A stretch of DNA of 58,913 nt from positions 1 to 58,913 of the forward strand of contig CAZBUK010000015.1 in NCBI GenBank assembly GCA_964495085.1. Reading direction: 5' to 3'. The translations under genes and the position numbers were made by a program. The stretch's first letter is position 1. Every line of letters begins with the position of its first letter. Of this stretch, positions 9,076 to 17,302 are shown piece by piece. This DNA is from CAZBUK01 sp964495085. Lineage in GTDB: Bacteria > Bacteroidota > Ignavibacteria > T3Sed10-11. The notes under the pieces are model-generated. The model made no database searches. It saw only the letters and a list, made by a program, of their open reading frames with translations, and was not told where the DNA came from.

Positions 9076-9777
9076 ATGAAAATATATTCGACCGTTGTAA
9101 TCGCAACCATGCTGTTGGCCGGGGGGCTTCACATATGCAGCCAGGAAATCCCCCCGAACAAATACGGCCTGGAGGTCGTCGCTTCCGTCGCATTGTACGA
9201 GCAACTTGCGGCAAACGACCCGGTAAAGCGATTGGTAGATCTCGAAATAGTTATACCCGGAATCACAATCGATATCAGATACGCTACCGACGATAATATC
9301 ACCGGAGAGATCCTATATCCGTCAGCCCGCGCCTTTTTACGGTATCCTGCGGCGGAGGCGTTGAAGCGAGTGCAGGCAGAACTTGGTAAGAGGGGGCTCG
9401 GTCTGAAGATCTGGGATGCCTACCGTCCGTACTCGGTCACGGAGGCGTTATGGGAGCATGTCCGCGATCCGCAGTATGCCGCAGATCCGCGGACCGGATC
9501 GAGACATAACCGGGGGTGTGCTGTCGATGTCACGCTCGTTTCCCTGAGTACGGGAGAGGAGCTTCGCATGCCGACGGCATATGACGACTTCTCGGAGAGA
9601 GCGCACGCGGAGCATTATATCTCGGATGAGGAGGTACGGCGCAACCGGGAGATATTGCGTGAAATCATGGAACGCAACGGGTTTACGGTTTTGACTTCGG
9701 AATGGTGGCACTTCGACTTCAGCGGGTGGGAGGAATTCGAGCTGCTGGATATACCGTTCGATCTGCTCGATGATTGA
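9076..9777 (+). CDS. D-alanyl-D-alanine dipeptidase (VanX/DdpX family)
   Basis: About 233 residues from ATG 9076; TTG 9064 is an alternative in-frame start directly after the upstream stop. An N-terminal hydrophobic stretch (residues 4-20) suggests export. The zinc peptidase motifs are complete: R117 in WDAYRPYS, H144 and D151 in SRHNRGCAVD, and E209 and H212 in SEWWHF. These match the arginine, zinc ligands and general base of VanX. The enzyme would cleave D-Ala-D-Ala. Outside glycopeptide-resistance clusters such enzymes recycle cell-wall dipeptide, and no vanH or vanA gene is present here. It is translationally close to the serine hydrolase gene. Confidence 0.88.
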   Translation: MKIYSTVVIATMLLAGGLHICSQEIPPNKYGLEVVASVALYEQLAANDPVKRLVDLEIVIPGITIDIRYATDDNITGEILYPSARAFLRYPAAEALKRVQAELGKRGLGLKIWDAYRPYSVTEALWEHVRDPQYAADPRTGSRHNRGCAVDVTLVSLSTGEELRMPTAYDDFSERAHAEHYISDEEVRRNREILREIMERNGFTVLTSEWWHFDFSGWEEFELLDIPFDLLDD

Positions 9778-9829
9778 CGGCTCCGGCATAGATGATCCGG
9801 AAAAATTCATTTTAAAAAATCCCACCCTC

Positions 9830-9858
9830 TTGACAATGTGATAAATAAGTTTTAAATT
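9830..9858 (+). promoter_or_regulatory. Sigma70-like promoter of the LacI-family gene
   Basis: TTGACA (9830-9835), a 17-base spacer and TAAATT (9853-9858). The predicted transcript start falls just before the palindromic operator at 9871-9890, the arrangement expected for autorepression. Confidence 0.55.
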
Positions 9859-9870
9859 CTCCCCATAAAC

Positions 9871-9890
9871 TTGCGCAATCGATTGTGCAA
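9871..9890. promoter_or_regulatory. LacI-family operator, site 1 (autoregulatory)
   Basis: TTGCGCAATCGATTGTGCAA is an almost perfect palindrome around a central CG (9 of 10 paired positions match). The CG-centred layout is typical of LacI-family operators. It lies about 12 bases downstream of the proposed -10 box of the LacI gene and is 16/20 identical to the site at 11111-11130. Confidence 0.7.
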
Positions 9891-10020
9891 AATCAGCGAT
9901 ACCGGCACACGCAACGATTCGGATTTTCGTCAACGGCTCCTTCAACCGGCACGAAAGGATCGATCCGGGGAATCTCCCCAAAACCAAGTCTCCTGCACAC
10001 GTATAGAAATATTCTCCATT

Positions 10021-11053
10021 ATGCCCGTTACTCTTAAGGATATTGCAGAGAGATCCGGTGTCTCCGTTTCCACGGTAACGAGGGTCCTCAATCATAAAGC
10101 TGAAGAATACAGGATCAGCGATGAGACGCAGCGGGTGGTCTTAAAAACCGCGAAGCGGTTGAAGTACAGACCGAATCAGCTAGCACGGGGACTGAGGTTA
10201 AAAAAGACGAATACCGTCGGATTGGTAGCGCCGGATATATCGAACCCGTTCTTTGCTTACGTTATCCGGAGCATTCAGAATCACGCATCGAGTTCCGGCT
10301 ACAGCCTTATAATTTGCGACACGAACGAGAATCAGGAGATAGAGATAGAGCAGACGAATCTGCTCTGGAGCAAAGGGGTCGACGGTCTCATCGTTTTACC
10401 GGTCGGACTGCAGTTCGATCATCTCCGGACGGTCGCGAAAGAGGGTGTTCCCGTGATACTCATCGATCGATCCTTCGATGAGCTTCCGTTCAATTCGGTT
10501 GTAGTTGATAATTACTCGGGCGCATATGCTGCCGTCNNNNNNNNNNGTCGAGCATCTCATTGAAAATGGTCACAGGAAAATAGCTATTATTCAGGGACTA
10601 CCGCATACCTTCACCAATAACGGAAGGGTGCGGGGATACAAGGATGCTCTGAAGAAATATAAAATTCCGGTCAATCCGGATTATGTCGTGGGGAGCGATT
10701 TCAGGCGTCAGAATGGATATATCTGGACCAAACAGCTCCTCAGTCTGAAAAATCCACCTACCGCGATGTTTTTGACGAGTGACCTGATCGCTCTCGGCGC
10801 TCTCGAGGCGTTGTTCGAAGCCGGGGTGAAAGTACCCGATCATATATCGCTGGTAGCATTCGACGATATCGATTTCGCTCCGTTTTTGATCTCTCCTTTG
10901 ACCGTAGTGGCGCAACCGAAGGATCAGCTCGGGGAACTTGCAGTGGAATTGCTCATGAACAAAATGAACAACCCTAATTCAAAGGAGACGGAGACCAGGG
11001 TGTTGGAGGCAAAACTCATCATCAGGGGGTCGGTAAAAAATATACGTGACTGA
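10021..11053 (+). CDS. LacI-family transcriptional regulator, interrupted only by an assembly gap
   Basis: The N-terminal helix-turn-helix reads VTLKDIAERSGVSVSTVTRV, followed by the hinge YRPNQLARGLRLKKTNTVG. A periplasmic-binding-protein-like sensor domain follows, with DISNPFFAYVI, IENGHRKIAIIQG, TSDLIALGALEALFEAGVKVPDHISLVAFDD and the typical end ELAVELLM. The reading frame appears to shift across ten Ns at 10537-10546, but the codons on both sides are intact. Removing the gap with a 3-base overlap gives about 339 residues, the normal family length. It probably represses its own gene and the downstream ABC operon, released by a sugar from the polymer being used. Confidence 0.9.
10537..10546. 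other. Ten-N scaffold gap inside the LacI gene
   Basis: Ten undetermined bases, flanked on both sides by GTC in the correct reading frame (10534-10536 and 10547-10549). Ten Ns is an arbitrary scaffolding length, so the apparent frameshift is not biological evidence of a pseudogene. Confidence 0.95.
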
Positions 11054-11066
11054 CAATACGACATGC

Positions 11067-11096
11067 TTGATAGTTTATCGACGCTCGCTGTAAGAA
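11067..11096 (+). promoter_or_regulatory. Weak promoter candidate for the ABC transporter operon
   Basis: TTGATA (11067-11072), an 18-base spacer and TAAGAA (11091-11096). The operator at 11111 starts about 14 bases after the -10 box, nearly the same geometry as at the LacI promoter. Confidence 0.35.
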
Positions 11097-11110
11097 ATTT
11101 TTTTACCTGT

Positions 11111-11130
11111 TTGCACAATCGTTTGCGTAA
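11111..11130. promoter_or_regulatory. LacI-family operator, site 2 (ABC operon)
   Basis: TTGCACAATCGTTTGCGTAA matches site 1 at 16 of 20 positions and shares the CAATCG core; 7 of 10 paired positions are palindromic. It lies about 98 bases before the first gene of the sugar ABC operon, so the LacI protein probably controls uptake. Confidence 0.65.
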
Positions 11131-11227
11131 ACAAATATTGGCCCAAAATTAAAGAATTTTAAAATCCGCAGTATCCGATCCGAACGCTTTTGTCCCAGCT
11201 TCTCAATACAATGTGCAAGGTGTCGCT

Positions 11228-12112
11228 ATGGTAACTTCAAAAAAGACCTCGCGGTTCATTCCGAACATCCTTTTAGCTCTCCCGCTCCTGGCCTTCCTGC
11301 TCGTCCATCAGAGCTGTATTCTCGATACGGAAGACGACGAACTCGCACAGTATGCGGGATCCCGTCCGCTCGGGTGGATGCGGGTTACCCAGAGTCTGAC
11401 TCCCGATATCCAATGGGTAGGGGGAAGGGTTGCGGTCATCGGTGTCAACAAAGGAGACCGGCCTGCATTGGATTCCACCCTCGTCTGGCTGCAGACTGCA
11501 CCGGCCAATTCTATTAACTCTCCGGTGACGGTCGGTGAATCCACCGATCGGGACCGGATACTGCAGTACGGGGGCATCCCAGCCGAAATCCTCGACGACG
11601 ACGTACAGTATACATTCTGGATCGCCGAACGCGAACTTTTCGAATCGAACCTCGACCCCTCGCTGCAGAATTCCTTTAACTTCATCGACACCACGATCAC
11701 CACTCGGCTCTATGTGCGCGGACGTACCGGCGGCGCTTCCGTCGGAGGACAGCCCTTATCCACAATTTCGATCCTCAGAGATGAACGGCTGCTCAGCGAC
11801 AGGTATATCGTTTCATGGCCCGAAGGAACCGCATTCAGACGGGTAGCCATCAGACAGGCGTCGACTGGCGGTTTCACGGATCTCGTCTGGCACATCGTCA
11901 CCCATGATTCGCTGTCGGATAATATAACCTCGCCGTTCATCATCGGCGAAACTCCCGCAGGGACAGACGAGGCGACCGCCTGGCCTGAGACGGGGTTCGA
12001 GAAAAACACCGTCTATATCGTCTGGATGGTCAATAGCGATTGGACGCCGAATAACTTCAGTCCAAGCGCACCGGGTTATACATGGTTCAGGCTGTTCCCC
12101 ATTACGGATTAA
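11228..12112 (+). CDS. Unknown secreted lipoprotein-like protein at the head of the ABC operon
   Basis: About 294 residues from ATG 11228, preceded by AAGGTG at a good distance; a GTG at 11213 is less likely. A positively charged start and a hydrophobic stretch (residues 11-27) end at Cys30, suggesting a lipoprotein, although the lipobox (HQSC) is not canonical. The rest is beta-rich, with two similar-looking segments (TVGESTDRDRI near 105 and IIGETPAGTDEAT near 243). I do not recognise a family. The solute-binding protein gene starts 15 bp later, so it may help capture or deliver the sugar, or be a surface partner of the transporter. Confidence 0.7.
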   Translation: MVTSKKTSRFIPNILLALPLLAFLLVHQSCILDTEDDELAQYAGSRPLGWMRVTQSLTPDIQWVGGRVAVIGVNKGDRPALDSTLVWLQTAPANSINSPVTVGESTDRDRILQYGGIPAEILDDDVQYTFWIAERELFESNLDPSLQNSFNFIDTTITTRLYVRGRTGGASVGGQPLSTISILRDERLLSDRYIVSWPEGTAFRRVAIRQASTGGFTDLVWHIVTHDSLSDNITSPFIIGETPAGTDEATAWPETGFEKNTVYIVWMVNSDWTPNNFSPSAPGYTWFRLFPITD

Positions 12113-12127
12113 TATTCCGGAGGCAGC

Positions 12128-13447
12128 GTGTTTACAATTCTTATTCGAGGCGTCATCCCGTTTCTGCTTGCCCTGTCGGTATTACTCCTCCCCGGTTGCG
12201 GCGGCGGAGACAGCGACGGCAGAACCACGATCACGTTCTGGCATAGTTTCGTTTCCGCGACACAGCCCGCGCTTAACGCCCTCATACGTGACTTCGAAGC
12301 GGAGCACCCCGGCATTCGCGTCAGGGCGCAATACGTTCCGAGCGGTGATGCGCTGATACAGCGTCTCATCACCTCCATACAGAGCCGAACGGCCCCCGAC
12401 ATTTCCTGGATACACTCCGACTTCCTGCAGAATCTCGTCGAAGCAGACGCCATCTATCGAATGGATCATTTTATCAGCGGAGAGAACGGACTCTCCGATG
12501 AGGACCTTGCGGACATCTATCCAGCGCTGCTCCAGGCCGCCTCTTGGAAGGATACGCTCTACAGCTTGCCGATGGAAGCAACCAACCTCGGACTCATTTA
12601 TAACCGGGAACTCTTCCGGCAGGCAGGATTGGATCCCGATAGACCGCCCGCTACCTGGGAAGAACTCCGCGACTATGCGCGCAAATTGACCGTCGATAAA
12701 ACGGGGAACGGGAATTTCGATCAGGTAGGATTTTTTATACCGGTATATCCGTCCGCAGGACCCCTCAGCAGCTGGATGGTCTGGCAGTGGTATCCCTATC
12801 TCTGGCAGGCAGGCGGTTTCGAGATCGACGAAGCGCAATCGGAAGTGCTCTACGACCGCGAACCCGGTATCAGGAGTTTGACGCTCTGGAAACAGATGTA
12901 TGAGGAGATGAATCTGAGATCGTTCTCGATCGACTATGAGGTAACGTTCGCATCCCAGCAATTGGCGATGGTGATGGACGGCCCATGGAGCCTTCCCCGG
13001 TACCGACAACTAAGCCGCCTCGATTGGGGGGTTGGGCCGCTTCCCCGCGGTCCGGAACAGAGCGCAACGATCGTCGGTGGAGAGTATCTTACGATTTTCA
13101 AACAGAGCAAGGCACCGGATGCCGCATGGACTTTTGTGAAATGGATTCTCAAACCCGAAACGCAGGCAAGATGGTCGATCGATTCCGGTTATCTACCGGT
13201 CCGGAGATCGGTCAGGCAGGTTCCAGAATTCATCGAGTATCTCGATCAATATCCAGAGGTAAAGGTATTCGTCGATCAAATGGATACCGGTAAAAGTCCC
13301 AGGCCCGTCGATTATCACGGACTTCACATAGCGAGGCACGTCGCGGAGGCGATCGAACGAGCGTGCCTGGGAAGAATAGATCCAGCGCAAGCCCTCCGCG
13401 AATCCGCGGAGAGGTCGAACCGGCTATTGCAGTCGAGGAGCAGATGA
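12128..13447 (+). CDS. ABC transporter sugar-binding lipoprotein (extracellular solute-binding family 1)
   Basis: A 439-residue protein starting with GTG 12128 behind a GGAGG site (12118-12122). The signal ends in the lipobox LLPGC (Cys24), so the protein is a lipoprotein. Family 1 features are TTITFWHSF at the start of the mature part, FEAEHPGIRV, SWIHSDFLQNLVEAD, SLPMEATNLGLIYNRELFR and a GPWSLPRY segment with the MVMDGPW motif near residue 285. It binds an oligosaccharide or monosaccharide in the periplasm and hands it to the two permeases encoded next. No ATP-binding protein gene is seen in the window, so a shared MsmX/UgpC-like ATPase must be encoded elsewhere. Confidence 0.92.
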   Translation: MFTILIRGVIPFLLALSVLLLPGCGGGDSDGRTTITFWHSFVSATQPALNALIRDFEAEHPGIRVRAQYVPSGDALIQRLITSIQSRTAPDISWIHSDFLQNLVEADAIYRMDHFISGENGLSDEDLADIYPALLQAASWKDTLYSLPMEATNLGLIYNRELFRQAGLDPDRPPATWEELRDYARKLTVDKTGNGNFDQVGFFIPVYPSAGPLSSWMVWQWYPYLWQAGGFEIDEAQSEVLYDREPGIRSLTLWKQMYEEMNLRSFSIDYEVTFASQQLAMVMDGPWSLPRYRQLSRLDWGVGPLPRGPEQSATIVGGEYLTIFKQSKAPDAAWTFVKWILKPETQARWSIDSGYLPVRRSVRQVPEFIEYLDQYPEVKVFVDQMDTGKSPRPVDYHGLHIARHVAEAIERACLGRIDPAQALRESAERSNRLLQSRSR

Positions 13448-13481
13448 ACGGTATATCCCCGAGAGATCTCCGGATAACCCT

Positions 13482-14387
13482 ATGAAACCCGACAACCGGA
13501 TTGTATACAACAAACGGAAAACCGATACACTCAGCGCGATTCTGTTTCTATCGCCGACGCTGATCGTATTCGGGACGTTTATCCTCTTTCCGGTTATCTT
13601 TTCCTTCTACCTGAGCTTCCAGCAGTGGAATATGTTCGGCGCTGAAAAAACCTTCGTGGGGATAGACAACTATGCCGCGATACTCCAGTCGCCCGATTTC
13701 TGGAGGGTCTTCAGGAACACCGCGGTTTATACGCTCGGCACCGTACCGCTTAATATGGCGCTGGCATTAGTTGTGGCATATGTCCTGAATAAAAAAATAA
13801 TCGGGAAAAAATTCCTGCGCACCGCCTTCTTTACTCCGGTGATCACCTCATGGATCGCCGCCGCGGTGATCTGGAGATGGGTCTACGAGCCGGGTCTGGG
13901 GTTGATGAACTACGTGCTGAGTCTCGTCGGGATCTCACCCGTCAACTGGTTAAACGACCCCACAGCCGCGATGTTCGCATTGATCATCATGGGGGTCTGG
14001 AAGACGTTTGGATTTAATATGGTTCTCTTTTCGGCGGGACTGCAGGGTATCCCGGATCACTATTATGAAGCGGCGGAGATAGACGGTGCGGGTAAGTTCA
14101 GGAGATTCTGGAATATCACGCTACCGCTCCTGAGTCCGACTACGTTTTTCATCCTTATTATATCGATCATCGGTTCATTCCAGGTATTCGACGCGGTTTA
14201 CATATTGACCCATGGCGGACCGCTCGGTTCGACGCAGGTGATGGTATTCTATCTGTACGAGCACGCGTTCAAGTTCTTCAATATGGGATATGCGTCGGCG
14301 GTTGCATATATCCTGTTTGCGGTGATCTTCGTCCTTACGCTGCTGCAGGTAAAATTTCTGTCAAAGCGGGTGCACTATGCCTCGTAA
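13482..14387 (+). CDS. ABC sugar transporter permease, MalF/UgpA type
   Basis: A 301-residue inner-membrane permease with about six membrane helices. The cytoplasmic EAA loop, which contacts the ATPase, reads YYEAAEIDGAGKFRRFWNI (near residue 195), followed by ITLPLLSP. The N-terminus (FLSPTLIVFGTFILFPV) is typical of the first permease in CUT1 sugar systems. Its last codons overlap the second permease gene by 11 bases, so the two are translationally coupled. Together with the binding protein they import oligosaccharides, and the upstream LacI operator suggests sugar-dependent expression. Confidence 0.93.
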   Translation: MKPDNRIVYNKRKTDTLSAILFLSPTLIVFGTFILFPVIFSFYLSFQQWNMFGAEKTFVGIDNYAAILQSPDFWRVFRNTAVYTLGTVPLNMALALVVAYVLNKKIIGKKFLRTAFFTPVITSWIAAAVIWRWVYEPGLGLMNYVLSLVGISPVNWLNDPTAAMFALIIMGVWKTFGFNMVLFSAGLQGIPDHYYEAAEIDGAGKFRRFWNITLPLLSPTTFFILIISIIGSFQVFDAVYILTHGGPLGSTQVMVFYLYEHAFKFFNMGYASAVAYILFAVIFVLTLLQVKFLSKRVHYAS

Positions 14388-15231
14388 CACATATATCAAA
14401 CGGGGAAAGGTCTGGAACGCCGGCACATCGGTTCTCCTGCACATCGTCATTTATAGCGGGGCGCTGCTGACACTGGCTCCCTTTTTATGGATGGTCCTGA
14501 CCTCGTTCAAGGAGATGAGCGATATACTCGTGTATCCGCCGAAGTGGTTCCCGAGTTCATTTACCCTTGATAATTACAGCCGCGCGTTCGAATCGGCGCC
14601 GTTCGGACGGTATTATTTCAACAGCATCTTCGTCGCCGTGACCGTGACTATGGGTCAGCTGGTAACCTGCTCGCTCGCCGCGTTCGCGTTTGCGCGATTG
14701 CAGTTCAAAGGGAGGGAGGCGCTCTTTCTTTTATTTCTTGGAACGATGATGATTCCCGGACAGGTGACGATGATCCCGAGTTTTATGGTACTGCACTGGC
14801 TCGGCTGGATCGATTCCTATCAGGCGCTAATCGCTCCCGGCCTGGCGTCTGCATTTGGAACGTTTCTGCTGCGCCAGTTCTTTTTAACGATTCCCCGGGA
14901 TCTTGAAGATGCCGCATACATCGACGGATGTTCGAAACTGGGTGCGCTCCGGAGGATCATCATCCCGCTCTCGAAGCCCGCACTGGCGACGCTCGCGATA
15001 TTTACGTTTATGGGCGTGTTCAACGATTTTCTCTGGGCGTTGGTGGTCATTCACTCGGAGGAGATGCGAACCGTGCAGCTCGGGCTGGCGATCTTCCAGG
15101 ATCGCTATACGACCGAATGGGATAAAATGATGGCGGGCTCGGTCATGGCGACGCTGCCCATTCTGATCGTTTTCTTCTTCGCGCAAAACTACTTCATCAA
15201 AGGAATAACGCTTTCAGGTTTGAAAGACTGA
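14377..15231 (+). CDS. ABC sugar transporter permease, MalG/UgpE type
   Basis: A 284-residue inner-membrane permease with six predicted helices. The EAA loop reads EDAAYIDGCSKLGALRRII (near residue 180), and the FNDFLWALVVI segment near 215 is characteristic of MalG-like proteins. The C-terminus QNYFIKGITLSGLKD is the classical end of CUT1 permeases. It is the last gene of the four-gene operon. A 14-bp perfect palindrome overlaps its stop codon. Confidence 0.94.
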   Translation: MPRNTYIKRGKVWNAGTSVLLHIVIYSGALLTLAPFLWMVLTSFKEMSDILVYPPKWFPSSFTLDNYSRAFESAPFGRYYFNSIFVAVTVTMGQLVTCSLAAFAFARLQFKGREALFLLFLGTMMIPGQVTMIPSFMVLHWLGWIDSYQALIAPGLASAFGTFLLRQFFLTIPRDLEDAAYIDGCSKLGALRRIIIPLSKPALATLAIFTFMGVFNDFLWALVVIHSEEMRTVQLGLAIFQDRYTTEWDKMMAGSVMATLPILIVFFFAQNYFIKGITLSGLKD

Positions 15232-15244
15232 TCGTTCGAACGAT
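15231..15244. other. 14-bp perfect palindrome at the end of the ABC operon
   Basis: ATCGTTCGAACGAT overlaps the last base of the permease stop codon. It is followed by an A-run rather than a T-run on the plus strand, so it does not look like a plus-strand intrinsic terminator. It could be a protein-binding site. Confidence 0.35.
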
Positions 15245-15271
15245 AAAAAACAATCCGGTAAAGGAGGTGAT

Positions 15272-15358
15272 TTGTACCCCAAACTGCATTTCTATAGATG
15301 TCAATCGGTTTGCTGTCGAATCTGTATTCGATGTAACGGTATTCCGCGGTATAGGTAG
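15272..15358 (+). CDS. Possible 28-residue cysteine-rich leader peptide behind a full-length Shine-Dalgarno sequence
   Basis: An 11-base match to the 16S anti-Shine-Dalgarno sequence (AAAGGAGGTGA, ending at 15270) is followed at once by a TTG codon. The frame is open for 28 codons and encodes five cysteines within a 12-residue stretch (RCQSVCCRICIRC) before TAG. It ends 48 bases before the start of the T9SS-exported CBM9-like protein, which has its own GGAGG. No family is recognised. It may be a leader peptide or chance. Confidence 0.22.
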   Translation: MYPKLHFYRCQSVCCRICIRCNGIPRYR

Positions 15359-15406
15359 CGATACAATCTATCTGCCAACAATCAATATTTGATCGGAGGT
15401 TATGGT

Positions 15407-17263
15407 ATGAAAAAAATTACCTTGTTGTCTGTGTGGTGCCTGTTTCTCGCGCTGCCTTTGTTCGCACAATCTCCGTACGGCATAGGCGATAATGTGGTAG
15501 TTCCGTATGTACCCCCCGGGACGATCACGGTCGACGGTGTCGGGGACGAAGCAGCATGGGAGGACGCAGCAGTTGTGGATATGATGGCATACTGGGAAGG
15601 CGCGTGGTCGGGTCATCCGGACCCGGACGTCGAGGCGACCGCCAAATTACTCTGGACAGAGGATACGCTTTTCGTCTATGTAGTTATCGAAGATTACCAG
15701 GAGTTCTTCTTCGGTCCCGAAACGAATCCCTGGTGGGGCGAACAGATCCTCATCGGCATCGACCGGTCGCTCGCAAATACCCGTCAGGTAGACGATTCCT
15801 GGAGCGGTTTTCCGGCGAATGCTCCTTCTGACGGTCCGGTCGTGTACAAGATTTACGACAAAGGCATCACGATGAACTGGAACTTCAACGACCTATTTCC
15901 GGTCGATTCCGGCTGGGTCGACGGGACCGTATTTGTAGATAACGATATGTTTGAATGGGGTGTCGAGATGAAGTTCTGGGTGCCGCAGATACGAAACAAT
16001 TCGATGATCGGTTTCAATATCGCCGGCGCCACGGCAACTCCCGATACAAGCTTCCAGAACGAATTGGGTGGTGAGGGAACCTACGCATACTTCTGCTGGC
16101 ATCCTCAGCCGGCGGATACTGCAAAAGGATATCCGGTCGACTATCTCGCCGGAGATATTATGCGGAGAGCTCAGAGCTTCGGAACGCTCACGTTCACCGG
16201 CGGCCCCCGGGCGTACGGCATCGATGACAACGTTCAGGTGCCATACGTCGCTCCCGGTGCAATTACCCTCGACGGTTCACTCGATGAAGCAGCGTGGGAC
16301 GATGCGGCGATTGTCGACATCATGGCGTACTGGGAAGGCGCATGGTCGGGGCATCCCGATCCGGACGTCGAGGCTATGGCGAAGGTACTCTGGGGCGACG
16401 GAGCCCTCTATGTTTCCGTCGAGATCGAGGATTATCAGCCGTTCTTCTTCGGACCTGAAACCAACCCCTGGTGGGGGGAGCAGATTCTGCTCGGTGTGGA
16501 CGGAAGGATGTGGGGAACCGAGGATCCGGACGGATGGACTTACGACGGCAGTTGGGGGGGCGCTCCATGGAATCTCCCCGATCTGGGCCCCACCGTCTAT
16601 AAGATCTACGATAAGGGCATCACTTCCAACTGGAATTTCAACGAAGTGTCGCCGATAGATTCCGGGTGGGCAGAGGGAACGGTCTTCGTGAACAACGACG
16701 AGTTCGTCTGGGGTGTTGAAATGAGGATCGACCTGCCGCAGGTTGCACTCGGATCACGCATTGGATTTAATATTGCGGGAGCCACGGCCACCCCCGATAC
16801 ATCATTCCAGAACGAGTTGGGCGGTGAAGGTACGTACGCATATTTCGCCTGGCATCCGCAGCCGTCCGATACCGCAAAGGGATATCCGGTCGACTATCTG
16901 GCGGGGGATATCATGCGGAGAGTAGCGTTCGGTACGCTCACGTTCGTCGACGCCATCACGAAAGTCGGCGAACCGAGACCCGACCGGGAGATTCCCGCAA
17001 ACTATACGCTCTCGCAGAATTATCCGAACCCGTTCAACCCTGAGACGAGCATGCTCTATTCGGTGCCGCAGGCCGGACGGGTTCAGATCGCAGTGTACAA
17101 CATTCTCGGCCAGCGTGTTGCAACGCTGATCGACGGCGAACATAGCATCGGTACGTATGAAGTACGATGGAATGCCGCCGCGCAGAGCAGCGGAGTATAC
17201 TTCTATCAACTCAGGGTCAACGATAATGTGGTCGATACACGAAAGATGTTGCTCCTGAAATAG
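15407..17263 (+). CDS. Secreted tandem CBM9-like protein with T9SS type A sorting domain
   Basis: 618 residues from ATG 15407, chosen because GGAGG (15394-15398) lies 8 bases upstream and a signal peptide (KKITLLSVWCLFLALPLFAQ) follows. Two copies of a roughly 245-residue domain follow, at about residues 24-269 and 270-512. Both contain an ITxDGxxDEAAWxDA start, AYWEGAWSGHPDPDVEA, a PFFFGPETNPWWGEQI-type segment and an IGFNIAGATATPDTSFQNE block. This layout fits CBM9/DOMON-like carbohydrate-binding domains. The C-terminus (about 530-618) is a T9SS sorting domain with NYPNPFNPET and a closing MLLLK. No catalytic domain is seen, so it is probably a surface-anchored or released glycan-binding protein. 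Confidence 0.85.
   Translation: MKKITLLSVWCLFLALPLFAQSPYGIGDNVVVPYVPPGTITVDGVGDEAAWEDAAVVDMMAYWEGAWSGHPDPDVEATAKLLWTEDTLFVYVVIEDYQEFFFGPETNPWWGEQILIGIDRSLANTRQVDDSWSGFPANAPSDGPVVYKIYDKGITMNWNFNDLFPVDSGWVDGTVFVDNDMFEWGVEMKFWVPQIRNNSMIGFNIAGATATPDTSFQNELGGEGTYAYFCWHPQPADTAKGYPVDYLAGDIMRRAQSFGTLTFTGGPRAYGIDDNVQVPYVAPGAITLDGSLDEAAWDDAAIVDIMAYWEGAWSGHPDPDVEAMAKVLWGDGALYVSVEIEDYQPFFFGPETNPWWGEQILLGVDGRMWGTEDPDGWTYDGSWGGAPWNLPDLGPTVYKIYDKGITSNWNFNEVSPIDSGWAEGTVFVNNDEFVWGVEMRIDLPQVALGSRIGFNIAGATATPDTSFQNELGGEGTYAYFAWHPQPSDTAKGYPVDYLAGDIMRRVAFGTLTFVDAITKVGEPRPDREIPANYTLSQNYPNPFNPETSMLYSVPQAGRVQIAVYNILGQRVATLIDGEHSIGTYEVRWNAAAQSSGVYFYQLRVNDNVVDTRKMLLLK
15476..16940 (+). repeat. Intragenic tandem duplication of the CBM9-like domain
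   Basis: The unit of about 738 bp runs 15476-16213 and is repeated at 16214-16940. Both begin with a Tyr-Gly-Ile-x-Asp-Asn block and end with a DYLAGDIMRR block. Much of the protein text is identical between the copies, indicating recent duplication or strong shared constraint. Confidence 0.85.
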
Positions 17264-17278
17264 TATCATATGATACTA
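17261..17278. other. 18-bp perfect palindrome containing the stop codon of the CBM9 gene
   Basis: TAGTATCATATGATACTA is its own reverse complement, and its first three bases are the stop codon. No T-tract follows. It may be a regulator-binding site or an RNA processing hairpin. Confidence 0.45.
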
Positions 17279-17302
17279 ACTAAAAATGACTAAACGATTA
17301 CT

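Noticed and set aside
9782..9801. Stem TCCGG/CCGGA after the dipeptidase gene as a terminator
   Set aside because: The stem is only five bases with a 10-base loop, and A-rich sequence rather than a T-run follows.
15296..15317. Third possible LacI operator (CAATCGGTTTG core)
   Set aside because: The centre has an extra G relative to the two accepted sites and the arms do not match. Chance similarity is likely.
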